Shown: piece after piece, positions 22,404-34,205 of the stretch
Layout: the number at the start of each line of letters is the position of its first letter
Numbering within the stretch: the stretch's first letter is position 1
NCBI GenBank assembly: GCA_016748015.1
Contig: JAAOMT010000572.1
Coordinates: 312,611-376,610 of the forward strand
DNA length: 64,000 nucleotides
Direction of reading: 5' to 3'
Source of the DNA: Geosiphon pyriformis
Taxonomy: Eukaryota > Glomeromycota > Glomeromycetes > Archaeosporales > Geosiphonaceae
Translations under genes and position numbers: made by a program
The notes under the pieces: model-generated
The model's database searches: none
Told to the model about the DNA's origin: nothing
Seen by the model: the letters and a program-made list of their open reading frames with translations, nothing else

Positions 22404-23237
22404 CTTTTTTATTAATAATGAATGGGTTTTAAAAGGTTTTGTTCCTAAATTCAAAAATTTGAAGTGAAAAGCTTTTTATATAATATTTGAATTAAAGGGT
22501 ATAATTCACTTTAACAGTATCATCTCATGTTAGAAACTTCTTTCGGAATAATTCATTTCTCTTTAAGGACAAATTTATCTATTTGTACAAGGATATCTCG
22601 AGTTTCAGGTGTGTGTTGAATGAGAAACAATCTAATTTTATTTTATAGAAATCTTTCATAGTATTTGGGTGGTACTCATGCAATGCTACATTAGTTGCAT
22701 ATAAGTGTATCACAATAAATTATCACATTTCGCTGAAATTGAATTCTTTTATTACCAAGTTTTTATCCAATATTAAATATTTCATAGTAAGGTGGAAGTA
22801 CACATTAAATCGATTAAGCATAAAATAATTATGATTCGTCTATAATTTTTAATCAAATGTAAGTGTCAAAAATTATGTTATCAAATTTTATTTTCACATT
22901 TTAGCTAATAATAAATGTTTTTTAAAAATTTTAAAATGAATTTGTTTTACAAAAAAAGATGACAATTGTGGCAGATTTAGTATTTATTTGTATTCAAATT
23001 TAAATAAGAGGTGAATTCAAAAAATTTTAAGTAACTAAAATTTTTCCAAGTTTTATTTACAATCTTAATTATTTTATTAAAAATTAAAAATTTTTATTTT
23101 AATCAAAACAAGAAAAATTGATAATTTCATTTATTTGTACCATATCTTTCTCTCTTAATTATCTTGAATTCCATACAAATCATTCATTTTATTGCAGATA
23201 ATTCTAGCCTTGATGGTGTAACATTAGAAATGAATAG

Positions 23238-24426
23238 GTAACTAGTTGTGCAACCCTTAAGGAAAAGTATCACAACTCATTTCATTAAAAGCCACGAGTT
23301 GCAACAGGTTAAAATTCTCAAACTCCAAAAATTCCTTCATAATCTTTTTTAGGCATGGGCTGAAATCAAATTTATGTCAATCAAAAGGAGCTTGCTTTGT
23401 TTATATTATTTATAATGCAAAATACAGAGGTAAAATAAATGATTTTTATTTTATTTGCAAGTTTAAAAATATATTCTGATCGCTAATACATTGTATAATA
23501 CCACCTGACTTTAATTAATGTCTCAACTTGTTTTTTTATACAAATGGACAAGATTTTCAGCAAGTTCATCAGGTAAGCGATTGCATTCTTTTTCTTATTC
23601 CTGTAAGAGTTTTAATTTTTTTTTGCTAAATTACTTTTTATCAATCTCCAAAATTCTCAATTATGATCAGGTGACTTTTATGCCATGAAATAAAATTCTT
23701 TTCAATAAGTCACTCTTTTTGAGCGATGTTTCGAATCTGCAAGACCCATTTTATAAAATTATTTCCAAAAAGCATATCAATAGATGACAGAAGACTTTAT
23801 TTGTCTATTGTAATTATAAAATCAGCATTGATATTTTGTTCGAAGCTAATCACTTAACCAAAGTCTGAAGCTGAAAAATAACGCCAGATATTTACTTTTA
23901 ATGGGTGATTCACGGACAGGGATAATTTTCTTCGTCAAGGAAACTGTCAAACTTTTAAATATTGGTTGATTTAGACGAAATGTGCTTTCATCTGAAAATA
24001 TAACTTGATTCTAGTCAATATCTTTATTTTTTGCCCATTGCAAACGTTTTTTTGTGTTTGTTGGTGAGTAAAGGTTTGGAAAGTTTAGCCTAAACGTCAT
24101 TGAATAGTGCCTACACTTTTTTTTCATTTCCTATTGTATAGCAGTGGCATTTAGATTAATTTCTTTTTTTGCAAGTTGTACAATTTTAGCATCTTGCTTT
24201 GGAGTTGTAATTGAATTTTGGCCAGATTTTTGGTTGGTCACTTAGGTCTTTTGTTTCCTTCTACCTTTTAGTTCAATAAAGAGAGACATTTTTTGCGTGG
24301 AGCTTGATGATCATAAAATACCTGATATAGATTTCCTATCAATCTATAAAAGGTATGAATGATCAGCATTTATTCCATTCTTTATTGGGAGGGTCGGATA
24401 CTTTCGCAATATACTGTAAATTATAT
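23238..24426 (-). mobile_element. Degenerate Tc1/mariner element
   Basis: At the right end, reading on the minus strand from about 24425, the sequence begins TACAGTATATTGCGAAAG and continues AGTATCCGACC, which fits a Tc1-type terminal repeat with its TA target. A transposase remnant lies inside (separate entry). The left terminus is uncertain: a sequence near 23238-23280 containing AAAAGTATCACAAC may be the decayed partner, which would make the element about 1.2 kb, close to the usual Tc1 size. Its arm-side border is just beyond the inverted duplication. Confidence 0.55.
23540..24300 (-). pseudogene. Tc1/mariner transposase pseudogene
   Basis: Minus-strand fragments in shifting frames match Tc1-type DDE transposase order. 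They are: NKHKKKRLQWAKNKDID; then NQVIFSDESTFRLNQP, which holds the first catalytic Asp; then HPLKVNIWRYFSASDFG; then a stretch corresponding to the middle region with the second Asp unreadable; then IENFWRLIKSNLAKK, corresponding to the NPIEN-W region; and LPDELAENLVH near the end. Stops and frameshifts are frequent. It cannot encode an active enzyme. Recognition is from family knowledge. Confidence 0.75.
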
Positions 24427-24429
24427 CGT

Positions 24430-26760
24430 GGAAAGACTTGAATTATTATCTAACTCCATTTTTTAAAAGAAAATAGTTTTTCAGAAAAGAATATTCGCAA
24501 AAATTTGAATCTAACAAGTGATTTTTATTTAATCAAATATTTATTATGATGTTGCCCATATGAAAATAATAAAAATGCTGTATAATGGACCCTTGCTCAA
24601 GAAAACATAAGTCTTTTAGAAAACGCTATCGTCACAATATCAACAGATGGTTCTCACATAAAGAGATTGTTGGCTAGGCGGATACTAAATTAGTGAATTT
24701 TGAGTATTAAATCCGAAAGAAATTCCACATATAAATAATAGCGTGTCAGAAAATTATAATAAGTTAGGTTTCTCCTATCATATGACAGATTTATTTGTTT
24801 TGACACAATAAAATGAGCTAACTCTTCAACATAAATAACTATCACATAATTTCTTAATGACATATTCTTTTAGTTATTTAAATGCTTCATACTTTTTACT
24901 TTACTCAATTAATAAAGATAGTGCTCATATACCCACAACTTCAGCCCATTCAACATTATATTGCTTTTCTCTCTGAATGCCGTTTTAATCTGAGATTAGC
25001 GAATAAAACCAAATTTAGGATGTTGAAAGAAAGAGCATCGACTGCATCATGAAATTCTTTAGACTGTCCCAGATACACGCACTAGACGACATACGTCACT
25101 TTCTCAGTACTTTATGCAAGAATGGACTTATCTTTGTAGTCACTTCTTTTTTAAAAAAAGAAATGAACATTCAATCATGACAACCATATCTTTGATTTAG
25201 ATTCTTAATCAGCTGAAAGTGAGCTCAACTAAAAATATTTCCTATACATTATAGATAGCTATCTTAATGCTAAACATTAACACCATCTTTGAAAATTGAA
25301 CAGCATTCTTCACCTTCCCCATTATCACTGCCTAATGTACCACTTCGATGATAATGTGTTGTGAGGTTTCTAGCCTTATAAATATTTGGCACAACAATTC
25401 ATTCCCTATTTTTGTAGTACGTTTTCCTCTTAAAATTGCAATAATCTCTGTTTCCTCCTCTCCGCTGTCTGCAAATATCCTATATTTCACTATGACTGAA
25501 CAGCTCAAGCACATATGATAGCAATGCAAGGAAATTTCTTAGAGACGTTACAAACCTCCCTGATGTCAAAGACATTTATGCTGCTGTTTCTGAAATTCCC
25601 AGAGATTTCTAAATTAAGAGCAAAAAGAAAAATTTGCAATTAAAACATTTATTTATAAAAACAACAGCAGGAGACAACCTTAAATAACTATTGCATAAAC
25701 ATCAGTTCTCTGATTTGCTCAATTTTTTGGTGGTTATTGTCCTTTACTAAAGTAAAAGTTCTAATAAAAAATACTTCATCTCCCACAAATCAAATTGATT
25801 TCATGCTAACTTTTGCCTGTTTTTTTATAGCGAGAAAGGTATTTTCATGGTTTTTAAAAATTAAGCTTGGTAATAAGATTATTTGGGAACAATCTTCTCA
25901 GATTGTGCTAAAAAAAAAATTATTATCAATGATCAGAAATCATAGAATTACCTGGTTAAAAAAATTTGAATGTGCTGCACGACATCCCGCGATTAATGTC
26001 TTCGATTGTCGTAATGTTAACGAAGGTTCAAATACATCCATCGAGGACCTCCTGTGCTGCTGTTGTAGGATTTCCTACGTATATATGTCTTGTGAATGTC
26101 TCTTCTTACATGTGTGAAGAGCACAAAATATTAGGAAGTAAACCTTCCAGCATCCTTTCTGACCAAATTAACCACTTGTCGTGTTGAACTAGTGAGCAAT
26201 AAAATAAAAATTCCAAGGACTTTTTATTACATAAACAAATGATTTTTGGATCAAATTTATGACAAATACTAAAAAGAAATTATTTTTCAGTAACACAGAC
26301 TGAAAGACTAAAATACAAGATAAAGTGTTAAATAACGCTTTTAGTTGGATACAAACGAAATATATATGTATATCTGTTGCTGAAGAAATTCAAATTTTCT
26401 TTAAAAAAACAATTTTGCTAGATTAGGTTTTTGAACATATATTTAGAATTTAATTTAAATTACAAGTTTATTAACTTTTTGAATTATTTTTTTGTATAAT
26501 TGATTTGAATCTAAAATATTAATAAAACAGTCAAAATATTTTTTTAAAAGAGTGATTTTATATTACAAAACAAATATTTTTTTTACAAGATAATTTAAAT
26601 CAAAAAGATAATAAAATTCAAGTTTTTGATTCAATAATATCAATTAAATTTTTTTTCAAAATTTAGTGTTAAATAATTTATATTTTAAAAAAACTATTTG
26701 ATATTTAAAAATATAAATTTTTTAAATTATTTAATGTTAAAGATAAAAATTATGTTTTCT
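24430..26760. other. Intergenic, no assignable gene
   Basis: A non-ATG open stretch around 24890-25048 (QHYIAFLSECRFNLRLAN) and a 126-codon ORF at 25737-26117 with no known features are the only candidates. The latter contains a Cys run and no domain. From 26.2 kb composition becomes A/T-saturated. Confidence 0.35.
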
Positions 26761-26767
26761 GAAGTAG

Positions 26768-27480
26768 CAGGTTGGCTTTTGTCAATCAAGTTGTTGTTCA
26801 GAAATAAGCTTTCTTTTTCGATTTTGGGGCTTTATGCTAGCATTTCTTTAAAAACGTGATTGGCTCAAGCTGGTATTATCAACTCTTTGATAGCTAAGGC
26901 TGTAAATGAAAGCTTGTTTGTGATTTTAGGTGGTGACTTCAATGAAGATATTTCTAAGAAGTGTGCTAGCTTCAAAAAATGTTTGGATTTTGGCTTAATC
27001 AACTCTTTGTTAGGCAATTCAGTGACAAAAACTCCAAGTTGGAAAAATTAAAAAAATGTAGAAAAAACTATTAACTATATTTTTGTTTGTGCAAATTTTG
27101 TTAACATTTTGGCTATTTATAAGATGCGGAGTACAAATAAATTTTTCAATACTAATTACCAAGTTATTTCTGTTTTGGTGGCTTGGGTGGTTTACTAGAT
27201 ATATAATTGGTTTTTCTATAAAGACAAACAAACAAAAACTGATGAAAATACAATTTCAGAAATGCAGATTATACTAAATAGATGCTTTTCAAGAATGCTT
27301 TTTTTTCAGCAGTAATTGACTTATCTAAAGAGTTTAATGGCTTTAGAAAATATAGAGATTTAAATAAAATAAGGAATAGAATTTGAAATAACATGTATTT
27401 TTTAGCTAATAAAGTGTTTAATAAGTCTTAATCTCATAATTTCGATTATAATATTATGGTCAGATGTAACATGTTAACAG
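26768..27480 (+). pseudogene. LINE endonuclease (exonuclease-endonuclease-phosphatase) pseudogene
   Basis: A largely single frame contains VILGGDFNEDISKKCASF, the GDFN signature of the LINE endonuclease, followed by CLDFGLINSLLGNSVTKTPSW and then VEKTINYIFV, corresponding to the family's usual TIDY motif. Upstream in the same frame is SILGLYASISL. At least three stops interrupt it; two sit where Arg-type codons are expected, consistent with C-to-T or G-to-A change, and the motif Asp is replaced by Asn in the same way. The order and wording match LINEs common in Glomeromycotina (family knowledge). The element is dead. Confidence 0.7.
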
Positions 27481-27499
27481 ATAGCAAAAAAACAGTATT

Positions 27500-30470
27500 A
27501 TATAACAATAAAAATAATAAAAAGTTAATTCAACTTTAATAAGCCAATTGAATTAATAAGAATTTAATATGTGAGATTAGTCTTATAAATATCTCAATCA
27601 TTATTTTTTTCAAAAGATAACAAAAAAATTTGAAGATAAAGAAATAGTTTGTACTGTTAACAAAAAATAATAATTCTATGTCTTATATTAGCACTATTAA
27701 AATTTAATATTAGATATTAATTGTATTTTTCAATAAATTTTTATTCAATATACTTTATAAAAAAATTAACAATTATACAAATTAAGAAAAAAAAAGGAAA
27801 AAAACAATAAAAAAATTGATATTATTGTATTAATCTTTGCTTTGAATATATTTGATTTAAGTATAAATGAATTTTTAAAGCTTTAAAAAGTTTTGTTTAT
27901 ATATTTTTAAAAAGAGATCAATAATTAGACCAATAATAATATTAATAACTTGGTTAAAAGTTAAGTTAATAATTAAATCAATAACTAAATCAATAACTAA
28001 GTCAATAATTAAGGCATTAATCAAGTCAATAATTATATTAAAAACTATTTCTAAAAATAAAATGGCTAATTAATAACATTAGTAACTAATATATATAATT
28101 AATTATGACTAAATAAATTAATAAAACTAAAAAATAAACGTTTTAATCATAATAAATTAAAACTTTTGGTTTTAAAGATTGTTAAAGTATTAAGATTAAG
28201 ATCTAGTAATTTGTTTTCAAAATTAATATATTAATAGTTGTTTATAAATAATAATAAAACATTAAGTTTAGTTTTAATAATATTAAATTTGTTTTGTTTA
28301 GTATAAAAAAGTTATATTAAGTGTTAAAACTTTATAAATTTTATAAGACCAAAAAATTAGAAATTATTTTTGCTATTTTTAGTATATAATAAGTTTTATT
28401 ATCAATAAAAGTCATACTATTAATAATGTTTTAAAGCATTTATTTTAAAAAATAATATTAATTTATTTGGTTAATAAATAAATAAATTTTGATAAAATTA
28501 AATTAAAAGTAAATAAAATTGTTTTAAATACAGTTTTTAAAAATGATAAGTTTAATCAAACATAAAAAATTGTTTAGAGTAATTAATAATTTACCAGATA
28601 AAAAAACTATTGGTTTATTTAATATTACTAATAAACTATGAAAACATTGTTCAAATTTGTGTTTAATATATAAATTAGTTTTAAAATTATAAAAAAAGAC
28701 TTGAATATTTATAATTTTTAAATTATGTAAATAAAAAAAGTTTTGATAAATACCAAGTCTATACTATTAAAAAATTCTCCAAAAAGTCGATTTAACTTTT
28801 TTAACTTTATACTTAATTTATAAGAATTGAGTTTATCTTATAAATATTCTGATTTAAAATTGATAAAAGTTAAAATTTCATAATTTAATTTGATTTATCA
28901 AGTATTATATATAAGTAAATTAAATTTCAAACTTTAAAAACTTATAATTATAATGTTTCTTATAATCAATACTATTTTTTACAAATAAAAAAAATTATTA
29001 ATAATAAATCAAATCAAATTATATATTATTAAACTTAACCTAAATTTTTAAAAATAATTTTTTTTTGAATTGAATTCAAATCAGATCAAAACTTAATTTG
29101 ATTTAATTTGTTAAAAACTCTAATTTTAACAGTATATAATAAGTTTAATATTAAGAGATATTTTAACTTGGTTTTCTGTTTTTGTTATAAAATTTATTCT
29201 AAAAAATATTTAAAAAAAAATAAGGAACTGTAGTTTATTTTGTAAGATATGTATAAAACATATAATTTAGAAAGCCAGTCTTATTTAAAATTAAAATATG
29301 TGAAAATTTTATCAAATTTTTTGAAAGTATCTATAATAACAAATTTTAAGCTTATTAATAATTACAAAATACATAATAGTTTAGATTAGAATAAAATTTT
29401 TTTATTTTTATTTTGAAAAATTTTCTATAGCTTTTTTTTATGTATGAGAAATTGTATAGGTATAAATTAACACTAAATTCATTGTTAATAATAATAGAAT
29501 TAAGACCTAAACTAATTTAACATCTTATTTAACTATTAACATATTTGTAAATAATATTATTTAAATTAAAAATAATCAAGCTACTATTTATTATATATTG
29601 AATATTACAAATAAATTTTTAATTATTAGTAATATTTTAATTAACAATAACAAAATTCTGGTGATTTCTATTAATTACTAAATTAAAAAAATCTTTTTTA
29701 AAATTAGTAATTTTCTTATTTTTGTAATCAAAAAGAGCAAGATACATAAATATTTTGAAATTTTTTATCAATTAATGGTTTTTTTAAGTTTAGTTCGAAG
29801 AAAATACACATAAATATAAGATTTTTTACCAATTTAATTTTGAAAAAAAACGATTTTAAATAAAAAATTTTTGTACTTAGTATTAATAATTTTGTAATTA
29901 TTTATTAATTATAAGATTTAATTTAGTTTTATGGCAAAAAATATGTGCGAAAAGTGAAATTTATTATTAAAAAAGAGGCTTAAAATCAAGATTAATTTAT
30001 TCAATAATTTTTCTATTGAAATTATACATCATTTTTTTTGTTTAGCTTAAAAACTTTTAATCTAGTTCAAACTAAAAGCAAGATAACAAATGTAATTGTA
30101 TTTGTTAACATATATAGAATTTTTGACAGGCCTTTTAATTATTAGGTACTAGATTTACAGATTTTAGAGTGAATATTATATGGTCTATTTTAGTTTTAAT
30201 TATATTATTTGTAAATTTTTTAAACAATTTTCTGGTTAATATAGTTTATATTTTTTCTAAGTATATTGTATTTTTTATCAACAAAATTCCAAATTTTATT
30301 TATTTTAAGAATAGAATTCTTATTATAAATATGTTGAATCAATAAGTATTTAACAATATGATCTAATTTCTAAAATAATTTGACATTGTTTTTGTAAATA
30401 AATTTCTAAATAATTATGGTTTCTGTTTCAATAAAAAAACTTTTTATCATTATAAAAAGCTTTAATTTTG
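27500..30470. other. AT-saturated block
   Basis: Very high A/T by eye, no open frame of note. Groups of near-repeats such as AATAACTAAATCAATAACTAA occur around 27960-28030. Probably the decayed body of the retrotransposon. Confidence 0.5.
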
Positions 30471-31359
30471 AGGCTTAATTTTATTATAGTTTAGTATTGT
30501 TATAATTTTTATCAAAAGTGATAATTTTATTAATAGTAATTTGATTATGTTTTTTCTTTCTATTATTGGTGTTTGTATAATTCTAATTGTTTCGGAGTTG
30601 TCAAAACATGTTTGTTTAAATGTGATTTTGGTTTTTATTAATAAATTTATTAGGAATTTGGGTTTTTTGGTGTTGTTAATAATATATTTACTTATTTCTG
30701 AATCTGAAATCAGATATTAAAGTGAATATTTATAAGTTAATGTTTTTAATTTTGGTTAAATTACAGATTATTGCTTTGAATTTGAACTGTATTTCTGTTT
30801 TGATATTTATTTATTTAGATAGTTAAACATCTCTTAATATATAAGTTAAAACTGGATTTGTTAGATTTCAATTTTTCCAATTATTGTTGAATAAAATATT
30901 GGCATATTTATAATACTACTAAAAATAAATATTTAAATGCTAATTAGATTAAAAGAAACAGTTATTCTAACAATATGAACAATAATTAAACTAACTTGTA
31001 AGTAACTAATATTTTAAATTTAAATTTTATGTTTCTTATTAATATTGTTAAACTATTTTTCTTGACAAACAGGAAAATAGTTTCTGAAAATGTTTACTAT
31101 TTTATAAAAAATTTGTTTGATTCAGTCTATTTTGCAGTTTGGAAGTTTAATTATGTATCTAAGTTTATTGATACATTCTTGACATGATATTTACATATTT
31201 TAAGGACTATTTTGGTATGTTATCTTAATAAACACATATGGGTTTCTTAAATTATGGCATTGCAGATTTACATATGTATTTTATAAAAGCTCTTTAAGGA
31301 AAAAGCTTTATAATTTCAAATATTTAAACATAGTTTGTATTTGTTGTGGGTTGTATAAA

Positions 31360-31990
31360 AACTTAAATCACATCTTTTTGTGTGTTTTAGATGTTATTGT
31401 AAGAGCTACTGTTATTGCAATAGATAAACTGCTATATCTGGTTCTTGGTTTTTATTTTTCTTAATTTTTTGAACTTTAAATAATGTCATACATAATAACT
31501 ATATTTATATGGCTGTGGTCAAAAGTTTTATTTTAAGTATGTTTTTCTAATTCTCTTTCTGTTTTCAAAGATACTGTTGTTGCTAGTTCATGGGTTGTGG
31601 ATTTGATATGAAACTTTACTATACATCACAGATTGGATAAATGGTTAGCGAATTCTAAGCTTAGAACTTTATATGAAAAAGATAGTTTGTTGGTTGATTG
31701 TAATTGATGTTAGTGATCTCATTGTAATTAGCTTTAGTGATTTAGATTGTGTTGGTGGTTTTGCTAAGGGGCGTCACATAGGTTTTGGTTTTGAGACCAG
31801 TTTACTTTTGCTGTTCAGGAAATTTTGTGAATTTTTTGGTGTCTCTGATGCCATAGCTGTGCAGTGTTTTTTTGATTGACCAAGTGGCTGATCACGTATA
31901 GTAAGAGCATAAGCCATGCTTATTTTAAAGTCTTTTATGATTTTATTGTAATAGGTAGTGGTTGGGCTGTACTCGTTAAATAAAAAAATA
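31360..31990 (+). pseudogene. Coding-like remnant, probable 3' part of the LINE
   Basis: T-rich but protein-like segments in two frames: VVASSWVVDLI, a stop, then HHRLDKWLANSKLRTLYEKD, and, shifted by one, SDLDCVGGFAKGRHIGFGFE within an ATG-started frame at 31673-31879. No domain is identifiable with certainty; position and composition suggest the region after the reverse transcriptase of the same element. Confidence 0.35.
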
Positions 31991-31999
31991 AAAGTTTAA

Positions 32000-32214
32000 T
32001 TAATTGTTCTAATTTGATAATTAATATAAGTATAAATTCAATTTTTAAAATTTAAAAAAAAGATTAATAGTAGAATAATACAAAATATTTTATTGTGTTA
32101 AATTTTAAAAACTTTGAAATCAAAAATATTATAATTTAACTATAATTCTTTTTAATTTACAAAAAATATTTGTTTGTAAATATTTACTTAAAATTTTATT
32201 GAATAATATATAAA

Positions 32215-32260
<46 letters not shown>

Positions 32261-34205
32261 GTAATAATAATAATATTATTATTACTTCTTAAATTTTTCA
32301 TAAGATGTTTATTATTTAAAAAACAGATTGCTACAACAACGATAAATTTTTTGGTCAATTAATAAATAGAAAAATAATAATTTGTAAATCTATTATTTAT
32401 GTATCTGATCTTAGTGTTTTCTTTCATAATAAAAATAGCTTAAATCCTATCTCAGTTTTAAATTCTAATGTTGTAAAACATTTTTCATCTACTTCATTAA
32501 AAGATTAGAAATTTAAAATTTTAGTGAAACTTCTTTTATTAATAACTTTAATGGGTATACAAATCATATATATATGCATTCAGTTCTAATTACGAAATTG
32601 CTGGTTGCAGAATCAAAATAAGATAAGACTTTTATTAAAGAAATTTCTAAACACTTGTAAAACAAAGCTAGCCAATTTTTCATGGTGACTTCACTTTAAT
32701 TTTGAGATAATGTATTTAAAAAAGCTAAATCTAGGGTTTGTAAAATTTAAAGCTTATCAAAAATTTGTAAAAAAAAGCTCAAATAATTATATTCTTCCCT
32801 TAGGATAAGAAGAATGGAAACCATTTTATTTTCTAATATAAACAGTAAGATCTCTGAATTTTGTTTACTTTCCTCAGAATGAACACCAGAAATTCAAAAA
32901 GCTAAAAAAGTTAAGAATAATGATGGTTTATATTTTTTAACTATACTGTACCTACTCAGTTTTTAATTCTTAAATATAGTGATATGATTAGTTAACTCTT
33001 TATCCCCCTCTAGTTCTTGTAATTTAAAAATAACTTTTTTAAAGTTAGTTTTGTATCAATAACATCAAGTCCTTTTCCAAAAGAATGTCGCAAATCGAAA
33101 TTAATTGTCTCTAATAACGTTTTGCAAATAATTAAAATAGAAAATATAATGTTCACGTTTTTACCTATTTCATATAATATTGTTGCAAAGCTACCCATTT
33201 TATTGTCTGTCTGACATGATCGATCGTAGTTCAAATCGATCATACAGCAATGTGCTTAAAATTAATACAGTCAGGAACATTTCTTGCATGTAAAAAAGTA
33301 TCGTACCTGTCAAAAAACTGTTTAGGAGCACGTATCTTTGAATTCTATTATTCAATAACTTTTAATGATCCTTTGAAAACGCAATCAACGAAAAATATTT
33401 TATTGTGTGTAACATTTCAAGCATAGTATCATGTTCTCCCAATGACCAGTGACAAGTGACAAGTGACTAGTAACCACAAAAAATTTATCAAATTTCCCGT
33501 TGTGCTCTTGTTAGTTGGCGACGATCACTTTATCATCCTAAGCTAGAAACAATCTTTCATTGAAACTATTAGCTACAAGGGAATTTGTGGAGACATGGCT
33601 GACTGTATTTTTGAAACACAAGATCATCATGTAACATTATGATGATATTAGTGACACCTTTACAGTGGGATCTAATTTTTCCCGTATAAATCAAAATAAA
33701 ATCTAATTGGCTCAATTGTCTCCACACGAGGATATCAGATATATGGTTACCAGCTCATGGCTTGCGTTGAACACTAAATGATTTTTTGGGGAACTATCAA
33801 AAAAAAATATCAAAATTCTAGTTCCCACTATGTCTTATTAAAATGAGATCTTATATTTGAATTGAATAAAATATATTGTACATTCATTCATTCATTCTTT
33901 CTTTCTTTCTTTGGAAACTTTTAAACAGCGTACAAAGTTTTTAATACACAACGCCGCCTAGTATACTCATTACAGCAGATAAATTGAAAAAATCAACACT
34001 CAAAGGATTGGTTTTTTAATTGGTACCTCGATATTTGTTTTAAAAAAAAAAGGTATTTCTTCGAAGAGAATTCAAAAACTTTTTTTGATGCTATCTTCCT
34101 CAAATTTTGTTGTAAGATTTAGTTTTTTCTATACTCTCTAAAAGCTTTGGATTATTCTTTAAGTACAATATCAAAAGAAACAATTCCAATAATATTACCT
34201 TCATT
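32000..34205. other. Intergenic tract with microsatellites
   Basis: Holds the (AAT)n repeat at 32217-32283, possible further transposon debris at 32.4-33.0 kb, a Tc1-terminal-repeat-like sequence from about 33268, a short direct repeat of GACAAGT near 33448-33465, and (ATTC)n/(TTTC)n at 33881-33912. No gene assigned. Confidence 0.45.
32217..32283. repeat. (AAT)n microsatellite
   Basis: About 19 near-perfect AAT units, one interrupted by G, ending in ATTATT. Confidence 0.95.

Larger units (their letters stand above)
18690..23050. repeat. Large inverted duplication, arms ~18690-20295 and ~21445-23050
   Basis: Reverse-complementing 21445-23050 reproduces 18690-20295 position by position: homologous points sum to about 41,740 throughout (starts 19340/22403, stops 20271/21468). 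Shared words outside the genes include TCTGCCACAA near 18732 and 22975, AATCATAAT with GATTAATGT near 18910-18940 and 22800-22840, TTGTACAAATAGATAA upstream of both starts, and CTTGATTC after both stops. Arms of about 1.6 kb flank a spacer of about 1.15 kb (20296-21444) that is AT-rich and shows no coding. Each arm carries one complete gene, in convergent orientation. Confidence 0.85.
26760..31990 (+). mobile_element. Decayed LINE-type retrotransposon within an AT-saturated block
   Basis: The 5' part at 26760-27480 encodes endonuclease-like fragments and the 3' part at about 31360-31990 retains GC-richer coding fragments, with patches between (30.5-30.7 kb, 31.0-31.2 kb). The spacing of about 5.2 kb fits one full-length non-LTR element whose middle has mutated to A/T-dominated sequence. 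Continuity between the two ends is inferred, not shown. Confidence 0.45.

Noticed and set aside
32217-32283. CRISPR-like regular repeat
   Set aside because: Simple trinucleotide microsatellite without spacers; the source is a eukaryote.
26200-33000. Possible mitochondrial DNA insertion, suggested by extreme A/T content
   Set aside because: No respiratory gene, rRNA or tRNA motif seen, and the readable fragments are LINE-like.
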